Positions 32,731 through 41,140 of a stretch of 56,709 nucleotides of DNA are shown piece after piece; position 1 is the stretch's first letter, and each line of letters opens with the position of its first letter. A model generated the notes under the pieces. That model was not told the DNA's origin and made no database searches. It worked only from the letters and a program-made list of their open reading frames with translations. The position numbers and the translations under genes are program-made. The stretch lies in the IMG/VR virus record IMGVR_UViG_3300047276_000460, positions 1 through 56,709 of that record. The stretch is one strand, 5' to 3'. This DNA is from a virus.

Positions 32731-33779
32731 TGCCGCTCACCGATTTCCTCTCTGAAGGTTCGCCTATTCCGGCAGGCTCCGCCGTCAAGTCGCTCACCAC
32801 GCAGACGGTGCTGCCCGAGTGGTATACCAATTATGCTATGCAGCTTCTGGCGAACCAGCAGGCCGCGTCGGCGCGGCCCTACGAGACGGCGCCGATGCCC
32901 CGCATCGCGGACTTCACGCCGGAACAGCGTCAGGCCTTCGGGATGACTGGGCAGGCGGCGACCGCCTACCAGCCCGCGCTGACGACGGCGACGCAGGCGA
33001 CGCAGGGCGCTCTGACCGCGCCGGGCGGCCTCGCGACGGCGCAGCCTTATATCAACAAGGCGGCTGAGAGCACTGTCGCCAACATCGGGCAGTACATGAA
33101 CCCGTACACCGAGCAGGTCGTCAATCGCATCGCCGACCTCGGCGGGCGCAACCTGCGCGAGACGATCATGCCCGAGATCGAAGGCCGCTACATTCGCGCC
33201 GGGCAGCTTGGCTACGGCCCGAGCGGCGGTGCGGCGGGTACGCCGAGCGGCATGCTGACCGACACCGCGCGTGCCGTCCGCGACGTCCAGAGCGACATCC
33301 TCGGCAAGCAGAGCGAGGCGCTGCGCGCGGGCTACAGCGAGGCTGCGGGCCTCTCCGCTGCCGATCTGACACGGCTGGGCAATCTCGGAACGACTGCCGG
33401 AAACCTTCAGGGCAACGACATCGCGCGCCAGCTCGAGGCGGCGCAGCAGCTCGGCGGCCTCGGCTCGGCGGCGCAGAGCCTCGGCCTCAAGGGCGCAGAA
33501 GCTGTCGGCGGGGTCGGCACGCAGCAGCAGGCCCTCAACCAGAAGAACCTCGACCTCGCCTACGCGGACTTCCTGCGCCAGCAGGGCTACCCGCAGGAGC
33601 AGATCGACAAGGCTCTCGGTACCTACGGCGCACTGGCGGGCACCATGCCCAAGGCGACGACCGAGCAGGGCATCGTGCCCATGGGCGTACCCGAAACGCC
33701 CCCGAGCACGGCGGAGACCATCGGCGGCACGCTCACGGGGCTGGGGTCGATCTTGGCCGCTCTCAAAAAGGGCGTCTAG
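32730..33779 (+). CDS. Internal virion protein 2 (349 aa)
   Basis: Helical, Ala/Gln/Gly-rich, starting MPLTDFLSEGSPIPAG, with ADFTPEQRQAFGMTGQAATA and YMNPYTEQVVNRIADLGGRN. The C-terminal hydrophobic TLTGLGSILAALKKGV may be amphipathic. This layout is common among podovirus internal proteins before larger ejection proteins. ATG overlaps the previous stop. Role inferred from place and composition. Confidence 0.72.
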   Translation: MPLTDFLSEGSPIPAGSAVKSLTTQTVLPEWYTNYAMQLLANQQAASARPYETAPMPRIADFTPEQRQAFGMTGQAATAYQPALTTATQATQGALTAPGGLATAQPYINKAAESTVANIGQYMNPYTEQVVNRIADLGGRNLRETIMPEIEGRYIRAGQLGYGPSGGAAGTPSGMLTDTARAVRDVQSDILGKQSEALRAGYSEAAGLSAADLTRLGNLGTTAGNLQGNDIARQLEAAQQLGGLGSAAQSLGLKGAEAVGGVGTQQQALNQKNLDLAYADFLRQQGYPQEQIDKALGTYGALAGTMPKATTEQGIVPMGVPETPPSTAETIGGTLTGLGSILAALKKGV

Positions 33780-33839
33780 GGCGTGACGCCGCGCGATCAA
33801 AATGTTATGAACACCTAGTCTGCGAGAGTTGAGGCACCA

Positions 33840-34493
33840 ATGGAAGACGACACTGAAACTCAGTACGGGATGCCCGACGCGACGGAGCAGGACGCAGGCT
33901 TCGCTGTCGGCCCCAAGGCGGACGAGTACGCCGACTGGGAGGCCCGACAGGCCGACTTCGCGCGGCGCGCCTCTCAGCAGCGCCTCCAGCAGTTCAGCGA
34001 CGCCAAGCAGTACATCGAGCGGGCCTATCGCGGCCCGAGCACGTCGGAGCAGCTTATGGCGATCTCGCAGGCGCTCCTCGCGCCGCGTCGCTATCGCGGC
34101 TTTGCAGGCACCATGTCCAAGCTGGTGCCCGCCTTTGGCGGCATTCAGGAGGCCCAGCGCAAGGCCGAGCAGCAGCGCGCGCAGGCCCTGATGCAGCTCC
34201 AGCAGCAATACCAGACCGGCGAGACGACTGCCGAAGGTGAAGGGCTGAAGAACCAGCTCGCCGTCATCAAGGCTCGGGCCGCTGCGAACAAGCCGATGTG
34301 GGCACGCACGGTCAACCCGGACACGAACGAAGTCACGATGACGCCGATCTATCCGAACCAGCAGCCGAGCGGCGGGGCGAACATCCCCGTCATCCGCAAC
34401 AAAGCAGAGCTTGCCAAGCTGCCGCCCAACATCAGGTTCTTCATCGCCGCAGATGATCCGACGCAGACACCGCGCCGCGTGCCCGGAAGGTAA
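33840..34493 (+). CDS. Internal virion protein 3 (217 aa)
   Basis: Charged, helical (ARQADFARRASQQRLQQFSD, IQEAQRKAEQQRAQALMQLQ) with a folded PNIRFFIAADDPTQTPRRVP end. It starts 60 bases after the previous gene, one of the larger gaps in the late arm, with a GAGTTGAGG leader. Likely part of the ejection complex. No family recognised. Confidence 0.7.
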   Translation: MEDDTETQYGMPDATEQDAGFAVGPKADEYADWEARQADFARRASQQRLQQFSDAKQYIERAYRGPSTSEQLMAISQALLAPRRYRGFAGTMSKLVPAFGGIQEAQRKAEQQRAQALMQLQQQYQTGETTAEGEGLKNQLAVIKARAAANKPMWARTVNPDTNEVTMTPIYPNQQPSGGANIPVIRNKAELAKLPPNIRFFIAADDPTQTPRRVPGR

Positions 34494-34498
34494 GAAAC

Positions 34499-37237
34499 AT
34501 GGCTGAGACGAAAAACTGGTACGAGGACTACCCCGAGGCGGGGTCGGCGCCTACGCCGCGCGGCATCGTCGTGCAGCCCGGCTCGGCCACGAAGGGCCGC
34601 AAGGCCGCCGCCGAGACCACGAGCGCCGAGGTGGAAGCCGCCAAGGACGTCCGCACGCTGAATGCCATCATCCAGAAGGCGCAGGCAGAGGGCGACAAGG
34701 CCGTCGTCGAACTCGCGAAGGCCAAGGTCGACCTTCTCAAGTCGCAGAAGGATTTGGAAGCGGGGCCTCCCAAGACAGCTACCGAGATTGAACTTGCCGC
34801 GAAGAAGGAGAGCGCGAAGCAGCGCGCCGCCGTCGTCCGCTCGCAAATGCTCAACTCTATCCAGCTCTACAAGCAGGACATTCAAGGGCAGCCCGCGTCG
34901 CGTGCATTCGGCGCCATGGAGCGGATGGACAAGCCGACTTTTGGCGGCATCGTTCCGGCCATCCCTGCATATGAGCGCTTCACGGCGACGAACGCTGCGA
35001 TCCTCCCGTTGATCCGCCCTCTCGTCGCACAGTCGGCTAAGGAAGGCGACAGCGACAAGGAAATGCAGGTCTTCCAGTCGTACATTCCCGAGGCGGGGGA
35101 CAGCGACGCCACCATCGAACAGAAGTACGCCATGCTCGACACCCTGATCGCGGGCATGGCCGAAGGCCGCCCGCCGTCGGAAGTGATCGGCATGGGCGTG
35201 AAGCCGCGCGGCATCGGCGAGATCGAGAACTCGATCCGCGAGGAGTTGGACCCCAACAAGGTGCGTGGCTACCGCCTGCCGCAGTCTACTGAGGGCAAAA
35301 TTCGCGCCCTGTACGAGCAGGGCAAGCTGACGCCGCAGGCATACGCCGACCTCGTCACGACGGGCGCTATCGAGGCTGGCATCGTACCCGACGACGCGTT
35401 CAAGGCGGACGCTCTCGCAAAGGGAGAAGGCACCGTCAAAGCTATGCAGGCTGGCGCGCCCTTTGGCGGCATCAGCTACGAGGACGTGGACAAGTCCGCG
35501 CGCCAGAGCATGACGATCCCGGAGACGGGCCTCTCCTTTGCGCTGAACCTGCCCGTCAACGCGGTGCAAACCTTCGCAGAGACGGGCAAAGCCCTGACGA
35601 CCGACTTGCCGAAGACTGTCCAGACCATCGGCAATCTTGCGGGCGATGCGCTCGGCATCACGGACGGCGAGACGCTGAAGGCCCTCGGCGAGCATTACGC
35701 CAACCAGTATGGCACTGCGGAAGGCTTCCAGACAGCCCTCGCAGAGAAGCCGTTTGAAGTGCTGCTTGACGCCACGACTGTGGCAGGCGCACTCGGCGCG
35801 GCTGGCAAAGTCGCCAAGGCGACCGAGCTGAGCAACATGCTCGACCCCGTCAAACTCAGCGCGCGCGTCGCCAAACTTCCGGTCGACATCGCAACGGGCG
35901 GTGTCAAGCTGGCTGGCGAAGCGACTGCGCAGGGTCTCGGCCTCTCGACGGGCGCTGGCGGTGAAGCCATCAAGGAGGCGGTCAAGGCCGGTCGTGCCGG
36001 TGGGGCGCGGGGCGCTACGTTCTTGGATTACATGCGTGGTGGCGGCGACCCTGAAGACATCGTCGGTATGGCGCGTGAGGCCATCAAGAACATGCGCGAG
36101 GAGGCCTCGCAGCGCTACCGTACGGGTTTTGCCGACGTCCAGAAGGACAAGGCGCTTGTCGACTTCGATCCAATCTTCAAGCGTCTGGCGAAGATCAAGG
36201 ACCGCGCATATATCGGCGACAAGGTGCGCAATCCGTCGGCGGCTGCGGTCTATGACAAGGCCAAAGACATTATCACGGACTGGTACAACAGCGACCCTGA
36301 CAAGTATCACACCCCCGAGGGCATGGACGGTCTCAAGCAGCGTCTGGGCGAACTGGACAACACCTTCTCCATCGAGAATAACCGCCGCGCAGCCTCCATC
36401 GCAAAGAGCCTCTATGGCGAGGTGCGGCAGGCTATCGCGGAGCAGGTGCCGACGTACTCGAAGGTGATGAAAGATTACGAGGACGCCGCCAAGACTTTGG
36501 GTGAGATCGAAACGACGCTCTCACTGAAGCCGGGGGCGCCCATCGACCGTTCGATGCGCACGTTGCAGTCTCTGATCGGGCGGAACGTCTCCTCCCGTCG
36601 CGCGCAGCTCGGCTCGAAACTCGAAGAGGCGGGCGCCTCCGAACTCATGCCCGCGCTCGCGGGCGAGCAGCTCTCTGCGAAACTGCCACGCGGCCTCAGC
36701 CAAGCCGGTGCTGGTCTTGGTGGGGTAACGCTTGGTGCTCTCGGCCTCAAGTACCTTCCTGCGCTCGCGGCCACGTCGCCCCGCCTCGTGGGCGAAGCGG
36801 CTTACAAAATTGGGCAGGGCGTCGGCGCAGTCGAGCGCGGAGCCGCGCCCGTGATCGCAGGGCTTACCGAGCGGGCGCAGCCGTTCACGGATGCGCTTCC
36901 CGGACTGCTCGAGAAGTACGCGCAAAACCGCTTGCCGGTGCAGGGCGGCATGGCCGCGTTGCAGGGCATCGAGGGCGCGCAGAAGCCGTCACCTTTGGAG
37001 AATATTCCTCCAGTCAGCCAAGAGACGGTCATGCCGTCCGAACCTGCTGGAATTGCGCCGCCTACCGATAAGCCGGGCGCTGTCATGTTCGAAGGCCGGG
37101 CAGTCGAATACGACCCCGCGACGGACACCTATGTCGAGCTGAAGACTGGGCGCCGCGTCCGCAATCTGGAAGACCTGACCAAGCCGGAAGGCATGTATCG
37201 CGGTGGCCTGATGGCCCTCGCGAGGAAGTACGGCTGA
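34499..37237 (+). CDS. Large internal virion protein (912 aa)
   Basis: N-terminal 150 residues are charged coiled coil (EVEAAKDVRTLNAIIQKAQA and onward). The middle has long helices, including a hydrophobic stretch (ATTVAGALGAAGKVAKATEL) and EAIKEAVKAGRAGGARGATF. A folded part near residues 520-700 has YRTGFADVQKDKALVDFDPI and ALAGEQLSAKLPRGLSQAGA. The end is MYRGGLMALARKYG, the Gly-Gly motif again. Size and place match the large ejection proteins of T7- and P22-like phages. No lytic enzyme motif seen. Confidence 0.72.
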   Translation: MAETKNWYEDYPEAGSAPTPRGIVVQPGSATKGRKAAAETTSAEVEAAKDVRTLNAIIQKAQAEGDKAVVELAKAKVDLLKSQKDLEAGPPKTATEIELAAKKESAKQRAAVVRSQMLNSIQLYKQDIQGQPASRAFGAMERMDKPTFGGIVPAIPAYERFTATNAAILPLIRPLVAQSAKEGDSDKEMQVFQSYIPEAGDSDATIEQKYAMLDTLIAGMAEGRPPSEVIGMGVKPRGIGEIENSIREELDPNKVRGYRLPQSTEGKIRALYEQGKLTPQAYADLVTTGAIEAGIVPDDAFKADALAKGEGTVKAMQAGAPFGGISYEDVDKSARQSMTIPETGLSFALNLPVNAVQTFAETGKALTTDLPKTVQTIGNLAGDALGITDGETLKALGEHYANQYGTAEGFQTALAEKPFEVLLDATTVAGALGAAGKVAKATELSNMLDPVKLSARVAKLPVDIATGGVKLAGEATAQGLGLSTGAGGEAIKEAVKAGRAGGARGATFLDYMRGGGDPEDIVGMAREAIKNMREEASQRYRTGFADVQKDKALVDFDPIFKRLAKIKDRAYIGDKVRNPSAAAVYDKAKDIITDWYNSDPDKYHTPEGMDGLKQRLGELDNTFSIENNRRAASIAKSLYGEVRQAIAEQVPTYSKVMKDYEDAAKTLGEIETTLSLKPGAPIDRSMRTLQSLIGRNVSSRRAQLGSKLEEAGASELMPALAGEQLSAKLPRGLSQAGAGLGGVTLGALGLKYLPALAATSPRLVGEAAYKIGQGVGAVERGAAPVIAGLTERAQPFTDALPGLLEKYAQNRLPVQGGMAALQGIEGAQKPSPLENIPPVSQETVMPSEPAGIAPPTDKPGAVMFEGRAVEYDPATDTYVELKTGRRVRNLEDLTKPEGMYRGGLMALARKYG

Positions 37238-39234
37238 TGCCCGGAAGTCTCTCCGTCCGCAAGAAAAGCGCGGCAGCCGCGAAACGCAAGGCGGCGATCA
37301 CACAGGGTCAGGGTCTATCGACCCGCAGGCCCGGTGTGATCGAGACGCTGTACGATTACCTCGACCGTCCCGTCGAGGCGTACTACCGCGCAACGGGCGC
37401 CGATCCGCGCACCGCGTATCAGGAGAGCAAGAAGCTGTCCGGCGGGATCGAGAACCTTTTCAGCCCGCAGTCGGGCGAGCGCGTCCTTCGAGGCACCGCC
37501 AACCCCGACGACTATGTCAACGCCGGGCTGATGCTCGCCCCCTTCGCCGCGAAGCCTGTCGCTCGCGCGCTGAAGGCCGGTGTCAAAGCTGTCGCCCCCG
37601 GCGTCGTCCGCGCAGGTGAGCGCGCGATCAAGTACGCCGCCCGTCCCTCGTACCTGAGCGACAAGGCCGTCGTGAAGGCTGTCCGCGAAGGCCGCGCTGC
37701 CGACCGCGCACTGGCCGCCAAGCCGACGTACGTCCGCAGCGAGAGCGGGCCGTTCCTGAACGTCGCACGCGCCGACGTCGAGCCGCAGATTGTACCGGAA
37801 GCCAAGGCCGCTGCGTCCTTGGACGCGCTGCGTACGATCCTGCGTAACCCTGAGACCAATCCGGCTGCGCGTGCAGCCGAGGAGTACACGCTCGCCAATC
37901 TCGGGCGCCGCTACGACGTCAACGCGCCTGCGCCGGGCACCTCCCTTGAGAAGCAGAGCGGCATCGCCCGCGCCTTCGAGGCAGGTGTGGAAGGCTCGCC
38001 GGAGTATAAGAGCGCCGTCTTCGAAGCGTACGGCAACCAAATGCCGGACGTCGTCGAGCAGGCGGGCGCGCAAAACTACGACCAGCTCAAGGAAGCAGCG
38101 TATCGACAACTTGGCAAGGAGACGCAGGCGCAGTTTGCGTCGCTGCCCGTCCGCACGCGCTACCACTACGGCGCGGGCGAGTACGCGACGCCGAGCGCGA
38201 TGCTGCGCGACGTGCTGGGCGAAGGCAACCTCAACGTCTACCGGGGCGGCGATCCGCACGAGTTTCTGAACGACGTTGACCCCGACACAGGCCTGAGCCT
38301 GAACGAGATGTTCCGCGCGGTCCACGACTTCTACGGCCATGGTACCACTGGCACGACGTTCCGTCCGGGCGGTGAAGAGGCTGCGTACGCGTCGCACGGC
38401 CAGATGATGTCTCCGCTGGCGCAAATGGCCCTTCTCGCGGAGACGCGCGGCCAGAACAGCCTCGTCAACTATTCGCCGCTCAACGCCGAGCTGACGGCGC
38501 AGATGAACAGCATTCGCCGCCGCATCGAGCAGTTGAACCTCGGCGACCGCATGCGCGGCCAGCCGGGCGCGAGCGCTGCCGAGATCGGCGATCTCAACCG
38601 GCAGTTGCGCGAGCTGGGCGCGCAGACGCAGTACGCGCCACAGGCGACGCTTCTGCTGCCCCCCGAGTACCTCCCGGCAGATACCAAGGGCGGCATCCCC
38701 GAATACCTGCGCGACGTCATCAAACCCCGTGCGCCGACCGGGCCGGAGCGCGCCGTGCATCTCAGCCGCGTGGACGATCTGACCGCAACCGACCCGGCGT
38801 TCTACGGCACCGGCCATCGCGGCCTCGACTGGGCCGTGCGCGGCGCGAAGGGATCGCCTGCCGAGAAAACGAGCTTCTATCTCGGGCCGACGGGCACCGT
38901 CGTCCCTGAGAGCATGGTCGCCGAACAGGCGCCGTTCGCCTATGAGACGAGCCTCAAGGGTCTCTATGACGTCGGCGAAGACCCCGAGAAGCTGGTCACG
39001 CTGGCGAAGGCGTGGAACAGGCCCATGGGCGAGCGCGACCGGATCGCGCCGTACATTCCCGACCTGATGCGCATGGCCCGCGAGTACGGCTACAGCGGCG
39101 TGCGCAATCCTGATTTCGGCGGCTTCGGGCAGGCGGCAGCGGACGTGTTCGATCCGGTCGAGCTGCTGCGTCGGATCGAGCGAGGCCCGAGCGGCTACGC
39201 CGAGGGCGGTATTGTTGAGGAGACCTGCGCGTGA
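37237..39234 (+). CDS. Polyvalent-type internal protein with two putative enzyme-like domains (665 aa)
   Basis: Basic N-terminus. Residues about 350-420 contain a striking His/Glu-rich motif (MFRAVHDFYGHG, GGEEAAYASHGQMMSPLAQM, ETRGQNSLVNY), which resembles a metal-binding site of unknown type found in phage proteins. Residues about 505-650 contain HLSRVDDLTATDPAFYGTGH, then RTP-like and LYDVGEDP parts, a domain widespread in polyvalent phage proteins and proposed to be ART- or toxin-like. It ends SGYAEGGIVEETCA. It may be ejected into the host and act early; activity unproven. Confidence 0.7.
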   Translation: MPGSLSVRKKSAAAAKRKAAITQGQGLSTRRPGVIETLYDYLDRPVEAYYRATGADPRTAYQESKKLSGGIENLFSPQSGERVLRGTANPDDYVNAGLMLAPFAAKPVARALKAGVKAVAPGVVRAGERAIKYAARPSYLSDKAVVKAVREGRAADRALAAKPTYVRSESGPFLNVARADVEPQIVPEAKAAASLDALRTILRNPETNPAARAAEEYTLANLGRRYDVNAPAPGTSLEKQSGIARAFEAGVEGSPEYKSAVFEAYGNQMPDVVEQAGAQNYDQLKEAAYRQLGKETQAQFASLPVRTRYHYGAGEYATPSAMLRDVLGEGNLNVYRGGDPHEFLNDVDPDTGLSLNEMFRAVHDFYGHGTTGTTFRPGGEEAAYASHGQMMSPLAQMALLAETRGQNSLVNYSPLNAELTAQMNSIRRRIEQLNLGDRMRGQPGASAAEIGDLNRQLRELGAQTQYAPQATLLLPPEYLPADTKGGIPEYLRDVIKPRAPTGPERAVHLSRVDDLTATDPAFYGTGHRGLDWAVRGAKGSPAEKTSFYLGPTGTVVPESMVAEQAPFAYETSLKGLYDVGEDPEKLVTLAKAWNRPMGERDRIAPYIPDLMRMAREYGYSGVRNPDFGGFGQAAADVFDPVELLRRIERGPSGYAEGGIVEETCA

Positions 39235-40529
39235 GCCTGAAAAGCAAACTGGTTACTGGGGCGATTGACGCGCTGGAAAACGCCATCGAGCAGTTCGCCG
39301 TAAAAACTGGCGAAAAGAAAGTGGCCAAAGCCGCAACCCCTGCCGCAAAACGCGTCGCACGCGTCGAGACCAAGCCTGCCGCGAAAGCCGATTTTGCAGT
39401 GGCTCGCAAGGCCCCGAACATCATCAAACGCGTTTCTGGCGCGGAGAAGCGCGCGCCCAGCCGCGCTGGTTTCAGCCGCGAAGAGGCCGCACAGCGTTAT
39501 CCGCAAGTCGGCGAGCCGGTCATCAAGATTAACGAGAAAGGCAAACCGTATAACGCCAAAGGCCCTAGCGCGGAAGGTACGGCCCTCTCGAAGGAGATGG
39601 CGCGCGTCACTTCCGAGATGAAGGACGAAGGCTACACGCCTTTCTTCAACCCCGAAGATCGGTACTATGTCAATCCCGCCGATTACCCCCTTGTTGGGGA
39701 TACGCTCGATGTCGTGCCCGCGACACAGCCCACCTTCGACAAGTACGAGGCGCTGGCAAACGATCCTGACGCAGTGGCTCGACTGCTCGCCGCGTACGAT
39801 CTCGGGTCTGAATACCCCGGCGCGAAGCAGTGGTACGCGACGGGTCAACTTGAAGATGCGTTCAAGCAAGGCCTTGGCGCGGACGAAGGTCGTAGCATGT
39901 ACAAGAAGCGGTTCGCCGATGCCATGGCGGCCACGACTGGCGGCATGGACCCCGACGCCAATTTCCGCCTTGCGCACTACATGAACTATTTAGCCAAGAA
40001 CGGCGAGCCGACCCCTATCGCTTCGTGGGAACTTCCCTATCCGATTGGCGGCGGCAAGTACGGGGTGATGCCGAACGTCGCGCAGTACGAAGGGATCATC
40101 AACCGAGGCGGAGGTCTCACCGTCGCCAACCCCAAACGCTTTAACTTTTCCGGTGACTTCCTCGGCCACCTCGACCGCGCCACTTTGGATGAGCAGATGC
40201 TGGGTGCATGGGACGAAAAGATGAAATCGCCGCCGAGCGGTACTTACGGGGTCTATCAGCGCGCTTTGAACAAGTTGGCAAGTCAGCTTGGTGTCGCGCC
40301 CGCCGAAGCGCAAGACGTTATGTGGGCGGGCATCAAACTGCCGAAAGCTAAGCCCGGATCGTACACCCCGCGCCCGATGATCGACATCGTCAACGATGCC
40401 ATCGAGCGCACATCACGCCTGACCGGCTTGTCGCCGGATCAAGTCGTCGAAGAGGGCATCGTCAAGGCCAAACGCCCAGTGTTTGCTGAGGGCGGTCTCG
40501 CGGAGTTGGCGAGCAAATACGCCGACTGA
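39231..40529 (+). CDS. Internal protein with DUF7178-like C-terminal half (432 aa)
   Basis: Basic N-terminus, a middle with ANFRLAHYMNYLAKNGEPTP, and a C-terminal half reading FNFSGDFLGHLDRATLDEQM, then YGVYQRALNKLASQLGVAPA and EAQDVMWAGIK. That spacing resembles the phage DUF7178 pattern; I rate this as tentative. It ends FAEGGLAELASKYAD with the Gly-Gly motif. Last gene of the late arm. It stops three bases before the converging minus-strand gene, with no visible terminator between. Confidence 0.65.
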   Translation: MSLKSKLVTGAIDALENAIEQFAVKTGEKKVAKAATPAAKRVARVETKPAAKADFAVARKAPNIIKRVSGAEKRAPSRAGFSREEAAQRYPQVGEPVIKINEKGKPYNAKGPSAEGTALSKEMARVTSEMKDEGYTPFFNPEDRYYVNPADYPLVGDTLDVVPATQPTFDKYEALANDPDAVARLLAAYDLGSEYPGAKQWYATGQLEDAFKQGLGADEGRSMYKKRFADAMAATTGGMDPDANFRLAHYMNYLAKNGEPTPIASWELPYPIGGGKYGVMPNVAQYEGIINRGGGLTVANPKRFNFSGDFLGHLDRATLDEQMLGAWDEKMKSPPSGTYGVYQRALNKLASQLGVAPAEAQDVMWAGIKLPKAKPGSYTPRPMIDIVNDAIERTSRLTGLSPDQVVEEGIVKAKRPVFAEGGLAELASKYAD

Positions 40530-40532
40530 GGG

Positions 40533-40742
40533 TTAGCCTGCCAACTCCCTTGCCGCCCGCTTGATCTGCGCGGCGATGTTTAGTGTCGCCCGGCGGTTGC
40601 TCTCGCCAAACTTGCCATTTGCTGGCATGATACCGACGAAGCGACCGCCGACTATGATCTTGAGGTGCCGCGACCCCCGCTCGAGGGACCACGGCTGGCC
40701 GCACCCATCCAGCGCGGCCTGTACCTCCCTCGGCATCTTCAT
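40533..40742 (-). CDS. HicA-like / dsRBD-fold small protein (69 aa)
   Basis: WSLERGSRHLKIIVGGRFVG then IMPANGKFGESNRRATLNIA and AQIKRAAREL follow the layout of HicA-like mRNA-binding proteins: a G-x-H strand, two strands, and a basic helix. No partner antitoxin (HicB) is next to it, so a toxin role is doubtful; phages often carry a lone form. Its start overlaps the stop of the gene upstream. Confidence 0.6.
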   Translation of the reverse strand: MKMPREVQAALDGCGQPWSLERGSRHLKIIVGGRFVGIMPANGKFGESNRRATLNIAAQIKRAARELAG

Positions 40743-41140
40743 TTCGCTTTCTCTCTGGCGATGATGCGGCTGCCGAAGAAGACGACTTTCTCGGCGTCAT
40801 AGGTGGCGCTGTCCTGCCCCGGCTTGCCGTGGCCCTGCCGCAGCGCTGCGATGCGCCACGCGGCCTTGAAGACGTTCGCGACGTCGTACTCCATGTTGAG
40901 CGCCTCGATGATGTCGTTGCACTCCGCCATGTACGGCTCGCCGCCGGACGTCGGTGCCTTGACTTCGATCTTGTAATAGTCCGACGATCCGCCGGTCAGC
41001 TTGCGCCCATCCGCGCGGCTGGCGTCGCGCCCCGGATTGATGTCGAGATGCCCAGCGTAGCACGCCTCCATCGCGGTCAGATTGTCGTGCATGCTCCAGC
41101 ACTTTGTGCAGGTGTAGATGGTGTCCTGCAGTCGCTTCAT
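40739..41140 (-). CDS. Hypothetical protein, possibly DUF3310-like (133 aa)
   Basis: N-terminal CTKCWSMHDNLTAMEACYAG may hold a metal site (Cys11, Cys14, His and Cys further on). The rest (YYKIEVKAPTSGGEPYMAEC, NDIIEALNMEYDVANVFKAA, WRIAALRQG) resembles the DUF3310 / T7 gp1.7 pattern, where a helical core ends in a KAxxRI motif; T7 gp1.7 is a nucleotide kinase. The similarity is partial, so I keep the name open. ATG overlaps the helicase stop. Confidence 0.6.
   Translation of the reverse strand: MKRLQDTIYTCTKCWSMHDNLTAMEACYAGHLDINPGRDASRADGRKLTGGSSDYYKIEVKAPTSGGEPYMAECNDIIEALNMEYDVANVFKAAWRIAALRQGHGKPGQDSATYDAEKVVFFGSRIIAREKAK

Noticed and set aside
34349-36310. Minus-strand frame of 653 codons opposite the large internal protein
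   Set aside because: Same shadow effect of high-GC codon bias; no start signal or domain.
40533-40742. HicA toxin of a toxin-antitoxin pair
   Set aside because: No HicB-like partner is adjacent; only the fold resemblance is kept.
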